From NCBI RefSeq assembly GCF_029968015.1, contig NZ_JASCIS010000038.1, positions 1 to 64,000 on the forward strand: 64,000 bases of DNA, read 5' to 3'. The position numbers and the translations under genes are program-made. A model generated the notes under the pieces. The model was not told the DNA's origin. It saw nothing but the letters and a program-made list of their open reading frames with translations, and did not search any database. The DNA comes from Streptomyces luteolus (GTDB lineage Bacteria > Actinomycetota > Actinomycetes > Streptomycetales > Streptomycetaceae). Of the stretch, positions 58,170 to 64,000 are shown piece after piece (position 1 is the first letter of the stretch; each line of letters starts with the position of its first letter).

Positions 58170-60254
58170 TCAACGGGCGGAGGCCGGCGAGCGGCGGTCG
58201 GCCTCCTCCAGGAGGTGCTGGTCGCCGGTGCCGGTGCGGAGCATGCGGTGCCACTTCAGCCGGGTGCCGAGCAGGGCGGTCATCACGGACTGGATGACCA
58301 CCAGGTAGAGCAGCTGCCGGTAGACGAACAACTGCAGGGGCAGCGACCAGAGTTCACGCAGCCGCTCCCCGTCGAGCCGCAGCGCGTACCCGGCGGTGAT
58401 CAGCTGTACGACGAGGAAGCCCAGCCACACCAGCAGTGCCTCGGTGGGGTCGCGGAAGCAGAGGCCGTACAGCGCGAACACGTCCACGACCGGCGCGAAC
58501 AGCGGAAGCACCACCTGGAACAGGGTCAGATAGGTGAGGCCGCGGCGCCCGAAGCGGCCCGCCGGGCCCATCTCGACCAGGGACCTGCGGTGCTTCCACA
58601 TCGACTGCAGCGTGCCGTAGCACCAGCGGTAGCGCTGGCGCCACAACTGGCCGAGGGTGCTGGGCACTTCGGTCCAGGCGATCGCGGACTCCTCGTACAC
58701 CACGCGCCAGCCCGCGCGCCACAGCGACATCGTGAGGTCGGTGTCCTCGGCGAGGGTGTCCTCGCTGACACCGCCCACGCCCATGAGGGCGTCCCGGCGG
58801 AACGCGCCGATGGCGCCGGGCACGGTCGGCATGCACTCCAGGACCTCGAACATCCGGCGGTCCAGGTTGAAGCCGATCACGTACTCCAGATGCTGCCAAC
58901 GGCCCAGCAGGGAACGGCGGTTGCCGACCTTGGTGTTGCCGCTGACGGCGCCGACGGCGGGGTGGGCGAGCGGCTGGACGAGGCGGTAGAGCGCGTCCGG
59001 TTCGAACACCGTGTCCGCGTCGACCATCACCACGATGTCGTGCCGGGCGTGCGCGAGGCCGGTGTTGAGGGCGCGGGGTTTGCCGCCGTTGGGCCTGCGG
59101 ACGAGCGTCACGCGCGGGTCGTCGATGGCCTCGACGATCTCCGGGGTGCGGTCGGTGGACCCGTCGTCGATCACGACGATCTGCAGGCGCGGATAGAGCG
59201 AGGCCAGCAGGGAGCGCACGGTGGCGCCGATCCCCGCCTCCTCGTTGTGCGCCGGTACGAGGACGGTCACCGGGTCGTGCACCTCCCGCAGCCGGGGTGC
59301 GCCGGGCCGCAGCCGGTCGACGCGGCGCACATGGGCGCGCGCGAACACGGCGAGCAGCAGCAACCGCAGCACACCGAGCACACCCGCCACGCCGAGCACC
59401 CAGGCCATGGCGCGGGTGAAGGCGTGCCCCAGGGTCTGCGCCCACAACAGGCCCTCGCCCTTGAGGCGTTCGGCGACGCCGACCGGTGTGGTGAGCGTGG
59501 GCCGGCCGAGCCCGGCGGTGACGGTGCTGAACTTGTCCATGCGCGGGTTGCCGAGCAGGGCCCGCGCCTCCCGGTAGCCAAGGTCGGTGTGGCTGTACTG
59601 CCGGATCACGCCCTGGGAGGGTCTGCGGGACTTGTGGTCGGCGGCGACCAGCAAGTAGCCCTGGGCGGCGGCCCGTTGGGCGGCCCGCCACTCGGCGCCG
59701 CAGAGGGTGTCGGCGGCGGTGGTGTGCGGCAGCCTGAGCAGCCGCGTGTGGACCCCGGCCGTACCGGCAAGCGCGGTCTGCGTGAGGGCCAGCTCCATTC
59801 GAGCGCGCAGGGTGGACGCGGTGCCGAGGTCGCCGCCGGTGTACGTGTACGAGCCGATCTCGTGCCCCTCGGCTCTGATGCGGCGTACGAGCGCCGGGTG
59901 CCGGGTGGCGCGTGCCCCGTACAGGAAGAACGTCGCGTGCGCGTCGTGCTCGCGCAGCAGGTCGAGCAGGCGCGGCGTCCAGTGCGGGTCGGGGCCGCCG
60001 TTGAAGGTGAGCGCTGCGGTGCGCGGCGGCATGCCCGCGGTCTCGATCCGGTCGCCGTCGAGGCGGAGCACCGGCTGCCCGTCGTCGGCGGCCGCGGGCA
60101 CGGGCCGGGTGCACGGCTCCTTGGAGCGTGCGGCGTCGACCTCGTGCGTGGTCCAGCCCTCGAAGAGCAGGCTGATGGTGACCACGGGTAGCACGAGGAA
60201 GAGCAGGATCCAGTGCCCTCGCGGGGTACGGCGCAGCGCGTGCCGGGGGCTCAC
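58170..60254 (-). CDS. GT2 glycan synthase fused to a degenerate polysaccharide deacetylase (MatB-like)
   Basis: A 694-residue membrane protein. Residues 1-40 hold a signal-anchor helix; residues ~70-270 form a NodB-type deacetylase domain; two to four helices link to a GT2 synthase domain. The synthase half is intact: VVIDDGSTDRTPE, VVMVDADTVFEPD, LAEDTDLTMS, QRYRWCYG, then helices to the C-terminus. The deacetylase half has lost its metal ligands: the motif LTFDDGP reads LTFNGGP, and SHTYTH reads SYTYTG. S. lividans MatB is a fusion of this type making a PNAG-like adhesive glycan. Here deacetylation must be absent or done elsewhere. Confidence 0.88.
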   Translation of the reverse strand: MSPRHALRRTPRGHWILLFLVLPVVTISLLFEGWTTHEVDAARSKEPCTRPVPAAADDGQPVLRLDGDRIETAGMPPRTAALTFNGGPDPHWTPRLLDLLREHDAHATFFLYGARATRHPALVRRIRAEGHEIGSYTYTGGDLGTASTLRARMELALTQTALAGTAGVHTRLLRLPHTTAADTLCGAEWRAAQRAAAQGYLLVAADHKSRRPSQGVIRQYSHTDLGYREARALLGNPRMDKFSTVTAGLGRPTLTTPVGVAERLKGEGLLWAQTLGHAFTRAMAWVLGVAGVLGVLRLLLLAVFARAHVRRVDRLRPGAPRLREVHDPVTVLVPAHNEEAGIGATVRSLLASLYPRLQIVVIDDGSTDRTPEIVEAIDDPRVTLVRRPNGGKPRALNTGLAHARHDIVVMVDADTVFEPDALYRLVQPLAHPAVGAVSGNTKVGNRRSLLGRWQHLEYVIGFNLDRRMFEVLECMPTVPGAIGAFRRDALMGVGGVSEDTLAEDTDLTMSLWRAGWRVVYEESAIAWTEVPSTLGQLWRQRYRWCYGTLQSMWKHRRSLVEMGPAGRFGRRGLTYLTLFQVVLPLFAPVVDVFALYGLCFRDPTEALLVWLGFLVVQLITAGYALRLDGERLRELWSLPLQLFVYRQLLYLVVIQSVMTALLGTRLKWHRMLRTGTGDQHLLEEADRRSPASAR

Positions 60255-60595
60255 CGCCCGTCCCGCGGCGAGGCGGGCGCGGTGGTGGTGGGCGTGGTGG
60301 TGGTGGGCGTGGGGGTGGTGGGCGTGGGGGTGGATGGCCGGTTCGGCCGGGTCCGCTCGTCGGGGACGGTGGTGTCGTGCCGGGCGTGAGTGGTCCGCAG
60401 CGGTACGTCCATGCGCGGGGGTGCGGTGCCGGCGGGCTGCCGTACGGCGTCCACGAGGACGACGAGGAACAGCAGATAACCGGCGCAGGCGCAGCCGAGG
60501 ACCGCGGCGACGGAGCGCAGCACTCGTCTGCGCCGCCCCGAACGCTCGATGAAGACCGGCCGGTTGCGACGCCCGCGCCGCCTGGCGGGGGTCAT
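60251..60595 (-). CDS. small single-pass membrane protein of the glycan cluster
   Basis: A 114-residue protein: basic N-terminus (MTPARRRGRRNRPVFIERSGRRRRVLR), one transmembrane helix (SVAAVLGCACAGYLLFLVVLVDAV), then a Thr/Pro-rich extracytoplasmic tail encoded by a GGTGGTGGGC-like repeat. The start is uncertain: the frame is open further upstream to a TTG, but that part is His/Arg/Pro-rich and looks non-coding. The stop overlaps the synthase ATG (ATGA), so it is the first gene of the cluster. Function not recognised. Confidence 0.6.
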   Translation of the reverse strand: MTPARRRGRRNRPVFIERSGRRRRVLRSVAAVLGCACAGYLLFLVVLVDAVRQPAGTAPPRMDVPLRTTHARHDTTVPDERTRPNRPSTPTPTTPTPTTTTPTTTAPASPRDGR

Positions 60596-60858
60596 ACGTC
60601 GAGGGGGGAGTTCGAGGGGTGGCCGGGTATGCCTGTGGGGGGTGTGGCGCCGAACACGAGTAGCTCCTGGGGGGGTGCTGTGGGGGGTTGTGTCGCGGTG
60701 CGGCACCCGAACGTGGTCAGCGCGGGGCGCCGCAGGGCGACGATACGGCGCGGATGTGACGTGTGGTGATCGTTCTTGGTTCCTTTTCGCCAAGAACCCT
60801 GTCCAAGTGAGTACGAGAGCGGATGTCGTGCGGCCCGTACCGCTGCTGTAGTGGCGTC

Positions 60859-61161
60859 ATGACGATCGACGACGTTCAGCTTCGGCCCCACGCGACCTGG
60901 TGGAAGGCACCCCTGGCCGCATCGATTCCCGGACTGCCGCTGCTCGTCTGGCAGTTCCTGACGTTCTGGGGCGACGGCTACACCAGCGGCAACGAGGCGA
61001 CGAGCCTGACCTCCCTGGTACTGCTCGCCGTGTCCTGGCTTCTCCCGCACCGCCGTTCGCTGCGCGAGTGGCGCATGATCGCAGCGGGCACCGCACTCGC
61101 GATGGCCTTGCTGCCCGTGGTCCAGGCGATCCTGCTGGTGGCGGCCATGGCGTCGGCGTGA
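60859..61161 (+). CDS. small hypothetical membrane protein
   Basis: A 100-residue protein with three predicted helices (APLAASIPGLPLLVWQFLTFWG, LTSLVLLAVSWLLPH, MIAAGTALAMALLPVVQAILLVAAM) and a short charged loop (RRSLREWR). No family recognised. The ATG giving MTIDDVQ was chosen over an upstream in-frame ATG because the latter would add a Cys-rich non-typical start. Divergent from the glycan cluster and followed by a dispersed repeat. Confidence 0.65.
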   Translation: MTIDDVQLRPHATWWKAPLAASIPGLPLLVWQFLTFWGDGYTSGNEATSLTSLVLLAVSWLLPHRRSLREWRMIAAGTALAMALLPVVQAILLVAAMASA

Positions 61162-61187
61162 GCCTGTTCGGGGGCGCGGGGCTGTCG

Positions 61188-61290
61188 CTCCTCAAACGCC
61201 GGAGGGGCTGGTTTTTCAGGGGCGCGGGGCTGTGACACTTGCGGCTCCGCCGGGGCGCAACCCAGCCACGACGGCGCCGCAGCCGAACGA
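61188..61290. repeat. dispersed intergenic repeats, composite
   Basis: Begins with 23 nt identical to one arm of the hairpin at 2571-2621, then continues with a block nearly complementary to 48601-48660 (core GGCGCGGGGCTGTGACA). The composite shows these repeat families combine modularly. It lies between convergent genes. Confidence 0.75.
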
Positions 61291-61333
61291 CAGCCGCTGC
61301 AAGCTTTCGGGAAGGGGCGGGCAGGGGAAGAAA

Positions 61334-62317
61334 TCAGTCCCGGAACGCCCGCAGGATCTCCTCCGCCGCCAGCGTGGCCGTCAACTCCCCCTCGCGTACC
61401 CGCTGTTCCAGCTCGGGCGCGACCTCCCGTACCTTCGGGTCGGCGCGCAGGCGTTCCAGGAGGACGTCGTGGACCATCGTCCACGTCCAGTCGACCTGCT
61501 GGTCGCGGCGCTTCGCGGCGAGGCGGCCCGTGGAGTCGAGGAGTGCGCGATGTTGCTCCAGGCGCTCCCAGACCGTGTCGAGGCCGGTGGATTCGCGGGC
61601 GCTGCAGCTCAGGACCGGCGGGGTCCAGGCGGCGTCCGCAGGGTGCATGAGCCGCAGCGCGCCCGCGAGTTCGCGCGCCGCCGAGCGGGCGTCGCGTTCG
61701 TGCGGGCCGTCCGCCTTGTTGACGGCCAGCACGTCGGCCAGCTCCAGGACGCCCTTCTTGATGCCCTGCAGCTGGTCTCCCGTACGGGCCAGGGTGAGCA
61801 GCAGGAACGAGTCGACCATGTTGGCGACGGCTGTCTCGGACTGGCCGACGCCGACGGTCTCCACGAGCACCACGTCGTACCCGGCGGCCTCCATCACCAC
61901 GATCGACTCGCGCGTCGCCTTCGCCACCCCGCCGAGCGTGCCCGCGGTCGGCGAGGGCCGGACGAAGGCGTTCGGGTCGACGGACAGGCGCTCCATCCGG
62001 GTCTTGTCGCCCAGGATGGAGCCGCCGGTACGCGTCGAGGACGGGTCGACGGCGAGGACCGCGACCCGGTGGCCGAGCGAGGTGAGGAGCGTGCCGAGCG
62101 CGTCGATGAACGTCGACTTGCCGACCCCCGGCACTCCGCTGATGCCGATCCGCCGTGCCCGCCCGGAGTGCGGAAGCAGCCGCGTCAGCAACTCCTGGGC
62201 GTGGGCGCGGTGATCGGGCCGGGTGGACTCGACGAGGGTGATGGCGCGCGCGATGTGCGCGCGCTTCCCGTCGAGCACGCCCTTCGCATAACTGTCGATG
62301 TCGATCGGCTTGGGCAT
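61334..62317 (-). CDS. meaB: methylmalonyl-CoA mutase-associated GTPase MeaB
   Basis: A 327-residue G3E-family GTPase that loads and protects the adenosylcobalamin cofactor of methylmalonyl-CoA mutase. P-loop ISGVPGVGKSTFID near residue 60; Walker-type VLAVDPSSTRTGGSILGDKTRM; GTPase switch VLVETVGVGQSE; NKAD base-recognition motif. Length and all motifs are typical. It begins 4 nt after the mutase stop in the same direction, which fits an operon and the usual mutA-mutB-meaB order. Confidence 0.96.
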   Translation of the reverse strand: MPKPIDIDSYAKGVLDGKRAHIARAITLVESTRPDHRAHAQELLTRLLPHSGRARRIGISGVPGVGKSTFIDALGTLLTSLGHRVAVLAVDPSSTRTGGSILGDKTRMERLSVDPNAFVRPSPTAGTLGGVAKATRESIVVMEAAGYDVVLVETVGVGQSETAVANMVDSFLLLTLARTGDQLQGIKKGVLELADVLAVNKADGPHERDARSAARELAGALRLMHPADAAWTPPVLSCSARESTGLDTVWERLEQHRALLDSTGRLAAKRRDQQVDWTWTMVHDVLLERLRADPKVREVAPELEQRVREGELTATLAAEEILRAFRD

Positions 62318-62321
62318 CGGC

Positions 62322-64000
62322 TCAGCGCTCGGCAGCGGCGGAGCGGGCGGCGGACTCGTGGCCGAGCTGTTCGCCCAGCTGCTCCACCAGGTCGTACGCC
62401 GCGTCAGGGATGACCGTGCCGGGCGGGAAGACCGCGGTGGCGCCCATCTCCAGGAGCGTGGGCACGTCCTGCGGCGGGATCACACCACCGACGACGATCA
62501 TGATGTCCTCGCGCCCCTCGGAGGCCAGCTCCTCGCGCAGCGCCGGTACGAGGGTGAGGTGCCCGGCCGCCAGCGAGGAGACGCCGACGATGTGCGCGTC
62601 CGCCTCGACTGCCTGCCGCGCCACCTCCGCCGGGGTCTGGAAGAGCGGGCCGACGTCGACGTCGAAGCCGAGGTCGGCGAAGGCGGACGCGATGACCTTC
62701 TGGCCGCGGTCGTGCCCGTCCTGGCCCATCTTGGCGACGAGGATGCGCGGGCGGCGGCCCTCCTCCTCCTCGAAGGCGTCGACGAGGGCGCGGGTCCGCT
62801 CCACGGAGGGCGACTGGCCTGCTTCGTTGCGGTACACGCCGGAGATCGTACGGATCTGGCCCGCGTGCCGCCCGTACACCTTCTCCAGTGCGTCGGAGAT
62901 CTCACCGACCGTCGCCTTGGCGCGGGCCGCGTTCACCGCCAACTCCAGGAGGTTTCCGGTGGATTCGGCGGCACGGGTCAGGGCGGCGAGGGCGTCCTGG
63001 CAGGCCTGCTCGTCGCGCTCCTCCCGGAGCCTGCGCAGCTTCTCGATCTGCTGGGTGCGGACCGAGGAGTTGTCGACCTTGAGGACCTCGATCTGCTCGT
63101 CGCTGTCGACGCGGTACTTGTTCACGCCGATGACCGGCTGCCGTCCGGAGTCGATCCGGGCCTGCGTGCGGGCCGCGGCCTCCTCGACGCGGAGCTTCGG
63201 GATGCCCGCGTCGATGGCCTGCGCCATGCCGCCTGCGGCCTCGACCTCCTGGATGTGCTGCCAGGCGCGGCGCGCGAGGTCGTACGTGAGCTTCTCCACG
63301 TACGCGCTGCCGCCCCACGGGTCGATCGTCCGCGTCGTGCCCGACTCCTGCTGGATGAGGAGCTGGGTGTTGCGGGCGATGCGCGCGGAGAAGTCGGTGG
63401 GCAGGGCGAGTGCCTCGTCCAGGGCGTTGGTGTGCAGGGACTGCGTGTGGCCCTGGGTGGCGGCCATCGCCTCGACGCAGGTGCGCGTGACGTTGTTGAA
63501 GACGTCCTGCGCGGTGAGGGACCAGCCCGAGGTCTGCGAATGGGTGCGCAGGGAGAGGGACTTGGCGTTCTTCGGGTCGAACTGCTTGACCAGCTTCGCC
63601 CAGAGCAGGCGGGCGGCGCGCAGCTTGGCGACCTCCATGAAGAAGTTCATGCCGATCGCCCAGAAGAAGGAGAGCCGGGGCGCGAACGCGTCGACGTCCA
63701 GGCCCGCCTCCTGCCCGGCGCGCAGGTACTCCACCCCGTCCGCGAGCGTGTATGCCAGCTCCAGGTCGGCCGTCGCGCCCGCCTCCTGGATGTGGTAGCC
63801 GGAGATGGAGATGGAGTTGTAGCGCGGCATCCGCTGCGAGGTGTACGCGAAGATGTCGGAGATGATCCGCATCGACGGCTTCGGCGGATAGATGTAGGTG
63901 TTGCGGACCATGAACTCCTTGAGGATGTCGTTCTGGATGGTCCCGGCCAACTTCTCGGGCGGTACGCCCTGTTCCTCCGCCGCCACGATGTACAGCGCCA
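62322..64000 (-). CDS. scpA: methylmalonyl-CoA mutase large subunit, partial
   Basis: The C-terminal ~559 residues of the adenosylcobalamin-dependent large subunit (also called MutB); the N-terminus lies beyond the right edge. It interconverts succinyl-CoA and (R)-methylmalonyl-CoA. Visible: the barrel part (ISDIFAYTSQRMPRYNSISISGYHIQEAGA, SLRTHSQTSGWSLTAQDVFNN) and the cobalamin-binding domain with base-off DGHDRG (axial His), SSLAAGHLTLVPAL and VVGGVIPPQDVP. The stop is followed by meaB after 4 nt. It probably supplies methylmalonyl-CoA for polyketide and fatty-acid extension. Confidence 0.97.
   Translation of the reverse strand, partial: ALYIVAAEEQGVPPEKLAGTIQNDILKEFMVRNTYIYPPKPSMRIISDIFAYTSQRMPRYNSISISGYHIQEAGATADLELAYTLADGVEYLRAGQEAGLDVDAFAPRLSFFWAIGMNFFMEVAKLRAARLLWAKLVKQFDPKNAKSLSLRTHSQTSGWSLTAQDVFNNVTRTCVEAMAATQGHTQSLHTNALDEALALPTDFSARIARNTQLLIQQESGTTRTIDPWGGSAYVEKLTYDLARRAWQHIQEVEAAGGMAQAIDAGIPKLRVEEAAARTQARIDSGRQPVIGVNKYRVDSDEQIEVLKVDNSSVRTQQIEKLRRLREERDEQACQDALAALTRAAESTGNLLELAVNAARAKATVGEISDALEKVYGRHAGQIRTISGVYRNEAGQSPSVERTRALVDAFEEEEGRRPRILVAKMGQDGHDRGQKVIASAFADLGFDVDVGPLFQTPAEVARQAVEADAHIVGVSSLAAGHLTLVPALREELASEGREDIMIVVGGVIPPQDVPTLLEMGATAVFPPGTVIPDAAYDLVEQLGEQLGHESAARSAAAER

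Overview
The window is chromosomal DNA of a Streptomyces species or a very close relative. Evidence: very high G+C with strong third-position G/C; many GTG starts; long chains of genes joined by 4-nt ATGA/GTGA overlaps; an actinobacterial argG; a SpoIIE-type phosphatase; dispersed intergenic inverted repeats of the kind common in Streptomyces; and a complete 2-methylisoborneol (earthy odour) operon. No rRNA or tRNA genes, CRISPR array, or NRPS/PKS genes were seen.

Layout. 0-9 kb: acyl-CoA dehydrogenase under a PadR regulator, a secreted HNH lipoprotein, a [2Fe-2S] protein, a TetR/methyltransferase divergent pair, NADP-type glutamate dehydrogenase and argG. 9-13.5 kb: a polyol-type catabolic operon (two zinc dehydrogenases plus an MFS permease) facing a DeoR regulator. 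13.7-19 kb: a 928-residue sensor/SpoIIE phosphatase, an EamA exporter divergent from a LysR regulator, and a GNAT acetyltransferase. 19-32.3 kb: a secreted tripeptidyl aminopeptidase gene divergent from ten tightly packed genes (ATP-grasp ligase, DUF364-like protein, cysteine-synthase-like PLP enzyme, enolase-superfamily epimerase, MFS exporter, methyltransferase, then a complete oligopeptide/nickel-type ABC importer). A Zur/Fur-like box lies in front. I read this as a candidate small-molecule metallophore (probably zincophore) make-export-reimport system. I do not recognise it as a described pathway, and it is the main find of the window.

32.5-36 kb: an operon of a ribbon-helix-helix (HicB-like) protein, a DUF4097 protein and a DrrAB-type ABC exporter, with striking 10-bp phased repeats upstream. 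36.2-37 kb: two gene remnants back to back. 37.4-41.1 kb: the 2-MIB operon, with a cyclic-nucleotide-domain family 2B encapsulin shell, MIB synthase and GPP C2-methyltransferase. 41.4-49.4 kb: a secreted protein, a broken MatC-like carrier, dhaKLM, a VOC protein, a BetA-like GMC oxidoreductase and a GNAT protein. 49.7-54.4 kb: a 4-hydroxybenzoate module (AAHS-type MFS importer, pobA, and a double-length IclR regulator) whose promoters share a 15-bp palindrome. 54.5-57 kb: an MFS gene broken by a TnpB-type insertion. 57-60.6 kb: an LCP protein, a GT2/deacetylase fusion with an apparently dead deacetylase domain, and a small membrane protein (matAB-like surface-glycan cluster). 61.3-64 kb: meaB and the B12-dependent methylmalonyl-CoA mutase large subunit, which runs off the right end.

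Two MITE-like elements stand out: one inserted in frame near the 5' end of an importer permease gene, and one sitting exactly on the stop codons of two convergent genes. All functional calls come from reading the translated sequences; no database search was run.
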